Source: Tenodera sinensis (Eukaryota; Arthropoda; Insecta; Mantodea; Mantidae). From it: 64,000 nt of DNA. Where the stretch lies: the NCBI GenBank assembly GCA_030765045.1, contig CM060965.1, positions 27,870,435-27,934,434 on the forward strand, written 5' to 3'. How positions within the stretch are numbered: the stretch's first letter is position 1; the number at the start of each line of letters is the position of its first letter. Positions 34,161 through 46,619 of the stretch are shown here, piece after piece. The position numbers and the translations under genes were made by a program. Under the pieces are notes generated by a model, which saw only the letters and a list, made by a program, of their open reading frames with translations, did not search any database and was not told the origin of the DNA.

Positions 34161-34230
34161 TTTTCTTTCTTCAGAAAAAGCAGTTTTTTTAATTCAAGGA
34201 CCCTCCAAACCTTTCGGAAGAAATAAGGCA
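34107..34230 (+). repeat. (CT)25 microsatellite followed by a possible Rep-A tail
   Basis: A pure CT run occupies 34107-34157. The next 70 bases (AAAAAGCAG, then TTCAAGGACCCTCCAAACC) resemble the Rep-A segment TTCAAGGGGCCTCAAAACG (compare 3050-3068). The microsatellite sits where the CA tract lies in other copies. The Rep-A match is short. Confidence 0.55.
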
Positions 34231-37200
34231 TTCACTTCTTGGAACAATGCAATTTAGTTCTAACTTTATCTCTAAATAGAGTAATAAAATTGTTTTAAAC
34301 TTAAATCATAATGTAGTGGGAATTAAATTCGGCCTCCTGAGTACGACTTGAAGGTTTCGCGGACTCGGAATCGCAAAGACAAAATGAGAAACGACTCATC
34401 TTGTACAACCTGAGGGGATATTACGCCTAGGGCCAAACAACAGCAGAGTATTTAGTTTTTCATTCATGGCCTTGTTGGATGAAAGTGAGAAGTAAGTAAG
34501 AGTGGGCCACGGGCTCCACTTTCTACGGCCGCCGGGGGCACTCTTGTGGTTCATTAACCCGCAACATCAGGTCAGGTTGAAGGCCTGCTGCGGGTTTCCA
34601 AAGATGGTCAGCCTGAGTCAACTAAGGTCTAACTGTGGAGACACGTTTCTTACAGCTTAGTTTCTGCTGGATTTCAGTATTAGGAGCGAGACATTCTACT
34701 GGGAACAGCATCTAACTCAGTCGGGTCGCGGTCACCAAGCTTTCAAAATTACACTTGAATGCCTGAGTGGATATTGCTACACTGAGTATGAATCACATCC
34801 AGTACCTGTTCTATCGCTAGCTATCATTATAATGTTATAATGAATTTCATCGCCTCCATCATCACCGTCAGCTTCAAGAATTAATCGATTTATATTCCTT
34901 CAAAACGTTATCTCTTCATTTTCCTCAGCTCTGCCTTGTCTCCCTTTCTGCATAGCTCTAAACTATGAAAATGATTTTAGGAATCTGTCGATGTTCATTC
35001 CTTTTTAATTTTACTATCCACTTTTGTTGATGTTTAAAACAAAATATATTTGAATTTTGTCTGTCTTAATTCGATGTGTTCTTTATATAAAAAATTGATC
35101 AATAATCTTGCCTCTACTGTCTCCTACATATTTAATTGTTGTGTCAGCACTTTACTTGTTAAAAGTAGTTGGAGACTACCTCAGTGGCCGTTAACAATGC
35201 GACAGCGATTGCTTGCTAACTTTTAAGAATGCCTTTCACAACTTTTATCATCGCCTCCTGTTTCAGATATTGAAATGGTGATCAACTTAGTGCCATACCT
35301 ACTTAAATAGGTTTCTAACAGGAGATATACCAATTGGTCAATGATTTGGCTTGCTTTAGCCATAAGTTTGCTGTAGCACATAGCTTTCAGCTCCAGTATG
35401 TTATGTTGATGAAGTCACATCACATAGCGATTAAGATATTTGAAAAGAAGAAATAGGGAAGGAAACCGACCAGGTCCGACTAGTTTGATCGCACATTTAT
35501 CAATTATTCATTTCCTGAAGATGTCCACGGAGTTAATATGGCTCAAAGCTCGAACAATTTTTCAGATATTACACGGCTGGTAACCCGAGAAGCTCTAATT
35601 ACAAAAGTTCATTGTAATTAATTAATTAATTAATTAATAGACCGATCTTTGCAATCGTGTGTCCTGTTCTCCTTTCACTGAGGGTGATTCTAGAAGGGAT
35701 ATTGTTTTATTCATTTTGTGAGGAAAACGTTGAAGCTGTAATTACTTTTGCCAATGCTAATTATTTACAAAGGCTGATTATCCTCTGAGAACATTTGTTG
35801 CAACTGCCTTAATAATTTGTATGACCAACATGCCTCAAACACATTATTTTGTACATCCACACAGTTAATTAAATAACTTACTTAATGTATATTAACCCTG
35901 TGATTGAAATAACAACAATATATAATGGGCTCTTTTGAAGGCCTTTATTTATAAAATGTTGCACTCTTATTACATGCCCCTATTGGTGCTCCTGTCAGTA
36001 CATATTTCAAATACTAATCTTGCTGGGTTCGACAGAGATAAGAGAATTCATTTTCGATATAATTGAAGACGTATGAAGCCCAGGAATGTCATCGTTATCC
36101 GAAATCACAGAGGACTCGTTTCAATTTCACAGCACAAAGCTGTAGGTACGTTTATTTGAAGCTCCCAAATGGCGGGTAGCAGTGTGTCAAAGTTTCAAAA
36201 GGCTGGCTGGGGAGAATGAAAGGGGGCAACAAGTGGCAACACGGAGTTTTGGAGCAGAATGAAGCAGGGAGCCTGGAGCGATCATTCTTCAGGTCGCTCT
36301 GAACAGGGAAATGGAGAGCCCATAAAGAATAATTAAGCGTTGTGGAACTCTTGTACGAGCGCCATTAAATTCTGATTTGTGAGCACACACCGCCACTGCC
36401 GGGATTAAGGGCATGTGCTCATATGCACTTTTCCAGAAACGTTTGGTCCTATTCAGGAGGAGAATTTGGCGACGTTGCCACAGCTCGTCAATGATGTGCG
36501 GTTGCCAGCTTTCCATTCCAGTCAACCCAGCTAAGTATTTTATTACGAGCGTTTTATTTCTATGCGTGTTAAAAACGGGCAACATTTTCTGATTGACGCT
36601 AGCCTAGGGCGTATCAACAGTTTTCCAGGGGATAATTGGCCTCATTATTTTTCATAATGAATTCAAATAGCCTAGAAATTACTTTTACATAGACGAGGAT
36701 TATACATTTCTCAAATAATCAAAGGTTAAAAAGAATCACGCGCCGAGGAAAAAGAATCAAGTTATTGTTCTTCTGTTTCTTTAGGAATATCAAAGAAATG
36801 TCTCTTCCAATGCGGCCTAAAGGACAAACTTTTCTTGTTTTACTTTTTATGTTAATTATCAATTTATCAATAAAAGTAAGAGAAGAATGGAAGGTTACAA
36901 TACGTACTCTGAATGAAGGTTAATTCCAGCGACGAGTGAAAGAGTATGCATATAGAATAGAAAAGCACGTAGTTTGGAAACGCAGAGTAAATTTTGAAAC
37001 TACGTGGAAAAGAATCCAATTTGCAGTTTATTTGTTCTGATTCAAAGCTTGAGAGGGACACACTAATGAGAGCAGTGGCCGTCGAGACTTGAACCACTGT
37101 TGTCCACAAGCACGTGATCTCGCACATCGTGAGGTTTGTCTCTCCAAGCCATTATGAAACAACAACACCCCATAAAAATATAATTGCTTCCTGTCAGGTA

Positions 37201-37624
37201 GCAGAGGGAGAATCACTGCTGCAGCTACAGCAAACAAGTTGGGAAATTGCTTCCTGACAATGTAAGAGTAGAAGTTTAACCTTTAAAACACTTCCATCTT
37301 ACTGATGCTGCTCCTGCTATCAAATCTGCTTCTTGAAGGTCGTCAGAGTAGCGGTTTGCTTTGCTCATCATCACCAGAGCGATCAGAGTGTGTCAATGGT
37401 GCAACATTTAACATTTCTATATTAAAACTGAAGTGCTCTAACATTAGTTTAAGTATGCTCTTATAATTTTACCTTGATCAAATCATAAAGTATCTTTAAA
37501 TGGGAGATCTAGCTGCAAAACTCATTGGATCCACTTGTAGGTAAAATAAAACTTATATTGTATTCTTCGTCGTACACAGCTCAGAAGAATTGCGGGACTG
37601 CGATTATGGCTAAGCTTATTGTAC
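34231..37624. other. Unassigned sequence
   Basis: About 3.4 kb with no recognised gene. A GC-richer patch at about 34500-34640 may be an old repeat. An (ATTA)6 run lies at 35615-35638. Minus frames at 36289-36585 and 36867-37127 have no motif I can name. Confidence 0.35.
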
Positions 37625-37812
37625 CTGCTAAACCACTGGCAGGATAAGATAAGGCAACAGAGTACGAAGGGTGGCCAGGTCAGTCAGGGAAGAAACGGAA
37701 ACGCAGCACACTACCGTACATTGCGCCTAGCCCTCAATCCCGCAATGTGAAAGGAAAATTCATAATCTCAAGTTTAGGGTATCTGAGAATCGAACCCGGA
37801 CTGCGGCAGTTT
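37625..37812 (-). repeat. Probable tRNA-derived SINE
   Basis: On the minus strand, GCAGTCCGGGTTCGATTCTC near 37806-37787 is a strong B box preceded by TAAGTGAAACTGCC. The A-box region is weak. The body runs left through CAATGTACGGTAGTGTGC to about 37625. The boundary is uncertain. Confidence 0.5.
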
Positions 37813-39070
37813 CACTTAGTCCCATTTTCGAACAAAGTACAATAACTTGACCTACTCTTATTTACTGTGTAAACCTGCAGCTCCGCTCACGATATTCTAC
37901 TATATGCGAATATTTTTACTGTCTGTATCTGTTTCCCTCCAATTTGTGTTCTGAATATCTCAAGATTTATACGAAGTTAAATAAGATATTTTGAATTAAT
38001 GGACACGGAAGGAAACGGATGTATAAATCAGATAGGTATTAGCTCTGCCAAAGCTGTGGCTCCGTGACTCATTCAAGCAATTCTTGTTGCATGTGTGGAA
38101 GTTGAAAGAAACCGTTCAGACACCCTGCACAATCAATGTCCGCTTACAGGCTTCTCGTAATCCGCAATTTAAATCGAATTACTCCCCCACAAAAACGCCT
38201 ATTAAAGTTCCTTTCTTTTATCACACTTGCAGAAGGGAGAGCCACCATTCTGTGAAAATTCGCCTTGTAATCTCACATTGCCGAGACCCGTTCAACCATA
38301 GCAACCTCGTTCCAGATTAAAAAGATTGCTTGCTTGTGCATCATGTGCATCGAGCTCCTTCATCAACTCGATGGATGAATAATGACGCTCTGCGAGTTTA
38401 TTCATGTAAATACGCTGCCTACATTCTGCTTCGGAAGGTATATTAGGGAATCCCCAGCAGGAAGTCCACTCAGTCATTAACAGAACATTGTTTATGATCT
38501 TAGTCAAATTTCCGCATTTTCTGCACATAAGGCTTGCAAGATGGAATGATTTTCCAACGTCAATCTTACTTTTTAGCATAGTCTTCATTACAACCAATAT
38601 ACCAGAAACGATCCAAAGTTGTGGAATCCAGTCATTTTCTCAATATTCAGTGAACATCTATAAAAGCCTCCAAATATTTTCCAACGGCAGCAAATATGTA
38701 CCTTTTGATGTACCTAATGACAAATGCCAAACATAATACCTCGACCTTAGAAAATGGACAGAAGTCAGAAGAAGCTAAATAAGTGAATAGTTACAAAGAT
38801 TAATAGAAGAATATTTCAGGTTACATATAAAAGGTGACAATGAATATTGCTTTAATGACAAATTAATTGTTCTTCTACAAGTTGGGCCTTTTCTAAACTG
38901 TTACTGATTTACTTAGTTTAAAAGACTGGAATATAGTACGCAAGTTATACTTTTATTCGATGTGCGATAGATAAACATTCTCGCCAACGATGATGGATTT
39001 TGAATTGTTTGGCCTGTTCTGTCTCTTTGATGGAATATTTGATCCCGTCACTTCTATCTTAGCCATTTGA

Positions 39071-39071
<1 letters not shown>
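37813..39071. other. Unassigned sequence
   Basis: Two opposed frames (plus 38084-38320, minus 38292-38597) lack recognisable motifs. No gene is called. Confidence 0.35.

Positions 39072-39152
<81 letters not shown>
39072..39152. repeat. (ATT)27 microsatellite
   Basis: A pure ATT run of 81 bases. The poly-Leu frame is a repeat product. Confidence 0.98.
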
Positions 39153-39154
<2 letters not shown>

Positions 39155-40883
39155 CCAATGTTATGTATTCAACTACGACAGGCGAAGTTTATTCTCTTTC
39201 GATTTTCATATCAAATAGACTAACAACTGTTTTGAGAAATTGCGTTCCCACCTTTTCTTTTCTTCTTCCTTAATTTTTTCAGTGTTCAGCTCTTAGCACC
39301 ATTAATTAGGAAAGGTTCACCATTACATTGAATGATTTTAGGAATATATTATTATTTACTTAGCTAATATTATCCTTTGTACTACAGAGACATTGCTTAC
39401 TTCATTTTACTAATATTTTAGTACACAATAATTATTTCTTTTTATTTGCTTTGATTCATCTTCTACACCTTTCTTCTAAACTGCCACATTAATAGATTGT
39501 TTATTGGACATTTTCATATGCTGTAATTTTCAATCGAAGAATGTTTCCCTTCACCTTTCTTTCCTGTGGCAGCATTAACCTTCAAGCCATCGTTGCATCA
39601 TCATGATATGCACTCTGTGGCATTATGCAACACATCCAACTTTACCACCCGTAACTGCCATAAATGTAAATTTATGATTTATGTCAAGAAACATTCATGT
39701 CATGCTGTCACCAGACTTCAAATCCTAGATAGGATAGTATCACTGTTCCTGCTCTACTATAACGGTCCTACAACCCTAGTTGTACTAGAAATCCATATAT
39801 ATTTTCTGTGGGAGACGTTTTCATATTTTGCTTTTTTGCCACTTTGTCCATTTCCTCACCAGTTCGTCACCGAAAAGAAAAATAGTGGGTAAAACATCAA
39901 TGTTTTTTTTATTAAAGCTATGAAATACTTCATAATTTTAACTTAAATATAATTGTTTAAACACTAGACATTCCTGTATCGTTTATTGCTCTGCTTTATT
40001 CCATTCTTTACTAACATTTGTGTCAATTCGATTAGCAAATTTTCTTTTATAACCTCCAATGTCTCAAGTGTGATTAATTTTCCTTGGCACTTGACAATCA
40101 CTATTGAGTACTGTTTTGGTGTTCCCGCCATAAGCCGAACGGATTTGTATGTCTCTCATTTCGCAAAAAACCCTCCGATGTTGTTAAATGAAAAGTTAAA
40201 CTATCACTATGCGCGACTGATTTGAGAGAATTCTGCTCCATAGTGCCACTAGCTCTGCAACCTTGGGTGCGTATCTCTTAGTTGGAAAATATGGAAATAG
40301 AGGAAAGTTTCTACTTCATTGCCTTGGGACTCGGTCACGTTGAATGTTTAATGGAATTTTCTCGTCTTGTCCATTTCGATACAGTTTTCCGCCATTTACT
40401 CCGGACGTACTTTAGCCTACAGGCATGTTGTGCTACATGTATAGTTTTATATTAAATCATTATGCCCATATCCTTTAAAACAGCCTTATGATTAGACCTC
40501 GGATTTTAGGTAAATTATGTGTATCATATCAATAAACCATAACTGCCCAAATATCTAGATACCTATGTATAAAATATAAATCTACGAAAAGGGTTTTGTG
40601 GTGTAAAAAGGACTTATTTTGACCACTGCCACAGGTTTTTTTACCACAGGGTTTATACCCTAAATGTGCCTATTTTACTATTAGAGTTGTTTCAACATTT
40701 TTTTATTCAGTTTGGCAACAGAAACTGGGCATTCCGGCAAAAAAGGTTTATTATAACTCTTTAGCAGGTGGTTTCATTCGCTTAAAGAAAGAGAAACAGA
40801 ATAAAGGGGCCTCATTGTTATCCTTTGGTATTGCTCGGTGACTGCAGTACGGCAGAAATCCCTTTCAATTGCGTATTTCCCAT
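39153..40883. other. Unassigned AT-rich sequence
   Basis: No recognised gene or repeat. The 108-codon plus frame at 39566-39892 and the 79-codon frame at 39986-40225 have no domain motif I can name. Confidence 0.35.
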
Positions 40884-40958
40884 TTTTTTCTTTTCTTTTT
40901 TTTTTTTTTCTTTTTTTTCTTTTTCTTTTTTTTTTTTTCTTTTTTCTTTTTCCATTTC
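40884..40958. repeat. Polypyrimidine (T-rich) tract
   Basis: About 75 bases of T with scattered C, mostly in TTTTTC-like units. The Lys-Arg and Phe frames across it are low-complexity products. Confidence 0.95.
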
Positions 40959-41025
40959 CAAATAGTTCCTTTTGCATTGCTTTTCTTCACTTGTGTTTTG
41001 CAAGCAAATCATATTGGCTCTGCGG

Positions 41026-41030
<5 letters not shown>

Positions 41031-41094
<64 letters not shown>
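41031..41094. repeat. (GT)32 microsatellite
   Basis: A pure GT run of 64 bases. Confidence 0.98.
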
Positions 41095-41095
<1 letters not shown>

Positions 41096-41306
41096 TATTC
41101 ATGATTGAAGGCTATTTTTAGCCATAATAATTATATAAATTTACTGTTTTATCGTGTAATTTTTAATGCTCACTAGCCAATTGCATATTCAAACTTTTAG
41201 AAAGTAATCAACTGTTTTTCCTATGAAAACAGCATCTTTGTACCTAAAACTGTGATCTATTTTGAATCTATTGATTGAAAGTCTTCTAGTGGTAAAACCA
41301 TTTTTC

Positions 41307-41578
41307 CAAAACAAAGAGGCGGCGCCGTGGCCGAGCGGTTAGCGCGCTCGCCTACCACCTAGGCGGCCCGGGTTCGATCCCAGGGACCCGCATGTGGTAT
41401 TCGTGGTGGACGAAGTGGCGTCTGGGCGGGTTTTCTCCGGGTTCTCCGGTTTCCCCCGCCATCTCATTCCACCGGTGCTCCATCTTCATTCCATGTATCA
41501 TCAGTGTCACCGCCTGTGGTGCCGTAGTAGTAAAAGCGGGCGTTAAACACTACACACAACAACAACAACAAAACAAAG
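41307..41578 (+). repeat. SINE-1, intact, with 10-bp target-site duplication
   Basis: The head at 41319-41390 has the A box CCGTGGCCGAGCGGTTAGCG and the B box CCGGGTTCGATCCCAGGG at canonical distance. The body follows: GGACGAAGTGGCGTC, TTTTCTCCGGGTTCTCCGG, TTTCCCCCGCC and AGCGGGCGTTAAACACTAC. It ends in a CAA-repeat tail. The element is bounded by the direct repeat CAAAACAAAG (41307-41316 and 41569-41578). The TSD and simple tail show target-primed reverse transcription by a LINE partner. This is the youngest-looking retroposon here. Confidence 0.93.
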
Positions 41579-43099
41579 CATAATTTCTATGAGCTAAGGC
41601 CTCACAGGAGCATATATTGTGTTGAATTGTTTCAGTTCTTTTCTGACATAAGCTGCAATGTAAGTTATCCTAAAGTAACCGGTCGTATTAAGGCGTTTTT
41701 TCACATGTGCATGTCCTGTGAAAAAAAGCACTAAGGACCATAGAATAACTTAGGAATTCAACATTCACCTTGCTTTCATACTTATCTGTTTCCATTCATA
41801 CAAATATACAGCTTTCATTCTTTTGGAGAGAGAGAGGACGGGGAATAGAGAAAATGTAACAGCATAATATGTTTGGATAAACTACAACAAAAATATACTT
41901 GCTTTCTTGCTTTAAAAATGGATAATTCGATCTGCGAAGACATGTAGGCATTGAAAACTATTAGAAGTACCTAGGCTGGAAGCAAAGTTGAATACATTTT
42001 GACGTGTAAAGTATGTATTGCTTCACTTTCGAAAAACTTCAGATGGTCTGAGAGCCTCCTCTAATTCCGAACGTGTTAGTATGCAAGGAGTAGAAGTTGG
42101 TGCAATCTAGTGAGATGGCTTCGTCTTCATAACTTGCTTCCTTTTTAGTGAATAAAAGCTGCAAGTGGATGTCATTCAGGACGAGTGAGCGACATTCCCC
42201 CTTTCTTTACCGTAGGCAAGTGAGTAATTTTTACAAGTGCATCTTCATATGACAGGCAGGCAGGCAAGAGGTCACCTGTTGCTGACAGCCCTCAACTGCG
42301 TGGCGAATGGAACCAATTCCGTGACTTTGCACTTCTCCGCTGCCCAGGTCAGTACCTTCGGTTTGGCATAATTATCATCGGGGAAAAAAAGGGCCTTTGC
42401 TCCCGAATTAAGTTTTCGAAGAAATAAACCAAAAACCATTTACTGCTGAATCTTGACGCACATGCTGATTTGCGAAAGTTTAGAAGTCTTTTGTTGTTGG
42501 AAACAAATGACGTAGTGGGGATGAAGAGCGTCGTAAATCCACCTTCCATCACAGAACGTGATTCTACTGAAACAAATTAGGAAACCTAACCATCTAGTTA
42601 ACCATGCTGCCAGTTTTTGCTTCGATGTGGCGCCAAAATGTTGCTGCCAACCTGCCCCCAAAACAATCACTGCGACGTTCGTGGAAATGGCATCTCATTG
42701 GTGCTAAACTTTAAGAACATAACTTTATTACTTTCTCTGCTGCTTGCCTATAGTAACCAGAGGAAGACTTGTATTTCATAAAAAAATTAGATATCGATAT
42801 TTCAAAAAATGCACGTTTTGAGAAACTCTGCATAGAAAGAGCATTTATATACCTATATAACACTGGTCGACAAAATTCAACTTTGTAAAATTTTCGAGCA
42901 CCAAAATGGGTTAACCTTATGCATTTCTACTTGCTGAAGACGAATGTCTTTCCACAGAAACCACAGTTTTTGTGTAAGCAGTACTAGTCACTAATTCTAT
43001 ATGGTTTTTGTTATGCTTCAACAATTGATTTGGCCTCTAAATGCTAAAATATCAACACAAAGACAATGATATCCTAATGAAATATGTTTTCATACATAG
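41579..43099. other. Unassigned sequence
   Basis: There is no gene in the first 1.2 kb. From about 42780 to 43099 the sequence may be the 3' flank of the decayed element that contains the coding fossil at 43100-43761, since it lies downstream of that fossil on the minus strand. I see no repeat to confirm this. Confidence 0.35.
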
Positions 43100-43761
43100 C
43101 TAAATTATTTTTTGAGATGCTGCGGCTCTTAGGTGTGCCACAGCTATGTTGCAGTGGTGTCTAACAGTAGTCAGCCATTGGCCCTGATAGCGTTGCTCCA
43201 AAGTAGATATGGTCTGACGAAATCTTTCCCCATGTTCATCTGAGACTTGTCCAAGAACACCAGCAGGAAAGGAATTCAAGTACGAGTGAAGAAAATGCAT
43301 TTTTAATGATATGTTACAAGCGAGATTACAGTAACGCTGTAATACTTCGTTGACTAACCCACGACTATTCTCTTGCTTCCAAAGAATTCAGAAGACAGTT
43401 GTTTTTGAAAGAATTTCAGCTGATTACCCAACTTGCACCACAGTGTCACATGTCTGCATGATTTAATAGTGTACTCCACACAGATGTAGCCAAAGTTTAT
43501 TGAGTGAGTCTTAAGAAACCTATCTGATTGCATCTTATAACCATTCGTATGCAATGCAGTATTTTTAAAACGGAGGCTACTACAAAAAACAAATAACATA
43601 CCTATTCGTGCTTGGGGGGTTAAAATGCATAAGTAACACCATTCTTGAAAATGTTTCATTGTAATTTCAATGTAATCAGCTAAAATGCCAAACTTGGTAT
43701 TGGAATTCCAAACTATTCTTTGCACGGAAAAGAGTATTTTTATGAAATGGTAACTTGTCAC
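43100..43761 (-). pseudogene. Decayed fragment of a repeat-borne arthropod protein (SDEHGERF family)
   Basis: The minus frame 43387-43100 carries a recognisable series: ENSRGLVNEVL, CNISLKMHFLHSYLNSFP, SDEHGERF and EQRYQGQW. I recall this order from an uncharacterised protein family present in many copies in arthropod genomes, where the end reads ERYQG-W then MADYCW. Here MADYC is found in a different frame at 43178-43164, with TAG where Trp is expected, so there is a frameshift plus a stop. A second frameshift lies near 43370-43390. There the frame 43761-43354 ends in SSEFFGSKR, which fits the family's segment just before ENSRGLV. The N-terminal about 100 residues of that upper frame are not clearly alignable. 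It is a dead remnant; the function of the family is not known to me. Confidence 0.72.
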
Positions 43762-44906
43762 CTCATCCCTCCCTCCCGTGGGTGCGCCCGGTCAGGGGCG
43801 TGGGTACAAAAGATTTCATAGGTCGAGGTGCTATGTTCCCATTCCGAACCTAGTCACAGAATCAGTGTGTGGTGTACATAGCCATAGACAGAGGCAGTGC
43901 TTTTAAAGGCGAGCTAAATGCATAGTTGCATTGCTAGTTTTATTTGGTGAGTGTCTTTTGAAGGGATGCTACTCCGAGCACGTCGTGCTGGTGTAAATGA
44001 GCTCTTGCAAACTCATTAACCCAGTCATTCAACTGTGACAAACGTGTCCTTGTCGCAGTTGGTGGTCATATTATCCACTTCTACGCGTTGTTTATATCTA
44101 GGTCACGTTATTAGATCACTATCATACATTTTACCATTTGTCATCCACCGATCCGATTGGATTTTCTCTATTTGTAATGCTAATTCTATGTAGATATAGT
44201 TTAATGTTTTGTTTAAGGTCGAGCGTTATAATCGATATTTTATGCAAGTTGTCTGTGTAAGTGGGCGTCGTCGACAAGATCGGTCTTGTCTGTTTCGAGT
44301 TCCTCGGTTCGATTCTACATATGCGATATTCCACTATTGCTAGAAGACTCAGTGAGCTGTGTGCTGAAGGATATAATGCTGTGTGTTGCTCTGCTTTTGG
44401 TTTGCCTTAATTTATAGTTAAAGGTAAAATAGACTCCATCTTGGTACTTCCTTCTTGCTAAGTCTCGGCCATTATTGTTCCGTTTCTTATAATTTTGTGA
44501 GAGTTTTCCAATATCATAATGACATACCTGCTCTTCAAAATATTTTCATCTGTTATGAACACGCTCTTTCCTCTTCTTCTACCCTCCTCCTCCTCTATTA
44601 CGTCTACCCAAATACTCCTTCACAGCAATTCTTCCTAATGTAGGTAATGACAAACTTTTCTTGTTTCTCAGACATTTATTTTCTGTTTTTCTGCCATACG
44701 TAAGGCTTTCAAATCTAATTTCTGGCAACCAAAGGGGAAATATCGAGTTACATTTGACCTTCACTGTAGATTAGTGGTTCCCTAGCTTTGCAGTTCCCAT
44801 GTCCCTGCAGTTACTGCATTTTTCATCTCAAAAGTAGGTATTTATATTTGAGAAAACAATATACATATAAACGTAAATACTGCATCATTATTTGAATACT
44901 GGTGTT
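43762..44906. other. Unassigned sequence
   Basis: TCCTCGGTTCGATTCTAC at 44302-44319 resembles a B box, but no A box is visible. No gene or known repeat is present. Confidence 0.35.
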
Positions 44907-45048
44907 CTGCGCACATTCCCAGGCAGCAGAACCTAAAACTATCGATTCTCGTATGTTCAATCAATAACAACTAGTTCGAGTTTAGAAAAACTGATTCTCG
45001 TGTGTACAATCGAATAACAAATACACGTTATCACACCAGTGACAACAT
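44907..45048 (+). repeat. Rep-D repeat
   Basis: CTGCGCACATTCCCAGGCAG, AAAACTATCGATTCTCG, then a second internal unit AACTGATTCTCGTG, CAATCGAATAACAAATACAC and CACCAGTGACAA. Compare 24437-24720. The GATTCTCG...CAATCAATAACAA motif occurs twice in this copy, 46 bases apart, so the family has an internal duplication. Confidence 0.7.
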
Positions 45049-46185
45049 GCAGAGTAGAATATTTAACTCGGCTTAGGGAAGTGGCGACTCCACTGCCCAG
45101 TGGGAAACCACTGCCAACAGCCTCCCGAGTATTGGCGGGAAAATCGAAACCTTCCCTTACTGGGAGAGAAGTGAGCAGATGATACGGACTGCCATGCAGC
45201 ATATCATAAGCACAGCATGGTAAACAGTTATAAATTCAGACTTTACTGTATATCTAATAATGAACAGAGCTTTTTGTATCTTGTCACAGAAAAAAAGAAT
45301 ATAACAAAATTGTTTCATATTCTCTCTATAGGCCGCTGCAACCTGGAATACCGGCACTACTCCATTACACAGGAAATGCGTATGATCGGCACGCGCCCAT
45401 AATGAGTTAATTATACAGGATATTAAATACACTAGCAAGCTTCTTATACTGGTTGGACTGTAAATAGTTGGGAAAAGAGCTGTATATACCCCAAGCACGA
45501 AAGAGTTGAAGGCAACGAGCTATCGGAGCAGTCGAGTAACAAAAGACTAGCGCCTCTCACACGCTGCCGCCAACAAGTCAAGAGAACTTGTATCGTTCTT
45601 TTTCCGAGGAGAGCCTCGCATTATCATTATTACGTACATAGTAATGCTGAGAAATGCCGGAGAGAGAAAATTACACAAGAGATGAAACAATGCCGCGCCA
45701 GATGGGGTTCAACACGAAGTGACGAGGGCTGACAAAAGGGTCACGTCAGGCAGGCCGGCCGGGGCTGTGAATGAGCAAACGTCACTTCTCAATGGGAAAC
45801 TCCATGTTTTGTTTACATTGCTTTTGTGAGTAGGTTTTTGAACACAGGTTGGCTCACTGGTTATTTTTGATCCTGAGTTCAACTCTGCAGGTGATGATGA
45901 TTTCATTCTCAAACTATCATTCTGTGAAGGCGGAACTAAAGACAGAGCTTACCATCCCCGAAGATCATTAGTAAAGCTAGCCATTTGACTATTTTGTTCC
46001 TTTGTTTAAAATCATAACCTTTTTATATTTATATGCGTCTAATAAAATACACTAATTTTATAGTGCCTTTAGCTGCCCATTTTCATAAAGCGTGACTTTT
46101 CGTAGCTTACGGATATGTAAGGCTGAAATTTCATAAACATAGATAAAAAAGCAACTTTTTCTGTTACATATACTAATTCGACATA
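45049..46185. other. Unassigned sequence
   Basis: Overlapping short frames (minus 44957-45202, minus 45157-45498) without motifs. No gene is called. Confidence 0.35.
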
Positions 46186-46271
46186 TATATTCGACCCAAA
46201 ACTTCCGATGTCGAGATTCCACCGGAGATGTTTTCATGCCCCCTGAAAAGCAGTTTTATAAAAAGGTGCGT

Positions 46272-46273
<2 letters not shown>

Positions 46274-46354
<81 letters not shown>
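46274..46354. repeat. (TG)40 microsatellite inside Rep-A
   Basis: A pure TG run of 81 bases, replacing the short CA tract of the reference copy. Confidence 0.97.
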
Positions 46355-46356
<2 letters not shown>

Positions 46357-46586
46357 ACAGCATAACTGAAAAACAAAATGTCGATTGAAAACCCAAGTTG
46401 GTATTAAAGGATGCGACACCAAGATTTTGAAGAAAACTCCTCCATTCTAAATGACCCTTTCCATTGAACATTTTGATTTTCTCGAAAATGGTTCTACGAG
46501 TTTGTTTAAAATAAATAAGTTATTTTTAGAGCAAATGAAATGTACATTTTGAATTTTCTGGCTATAGCCTTGCAGTACCGTTTACT

Positions 46587-46591
<5 letters not shown>

Positions 46592-46617
<26 letters not shown>

Positions 46618-46619
46618 TT
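46592..46619. repeat. T28 homopolymer inside Rep-A
   Basis: Complementary to the CTACAAAAAA motif of other Rep-A copies (for example near 14070), expanded here. Confidence 0.95.

Noticed and set aside
38292..38597. 101-codon minus frame as a gene
   Set aside because: It contains a few Cys and Trp residues but no pattern I can tie to a family.
40774..41108. Lys/Arg-rich and Cys-Val frames
   Set aside because: Translations of the polypyrimidine tract and the (GT)32 run.
41319..41390. Functional tRNA gene
   Set aside because: The head continues into a SINE body with tail and TSD, so it is a retroposon promoter rather than a tRNA locus.
44302..44319. SINE B box
   Set aside because: GGTTCGATTCTAC occurs without an A box or body. 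Chance occurrence is plausible.
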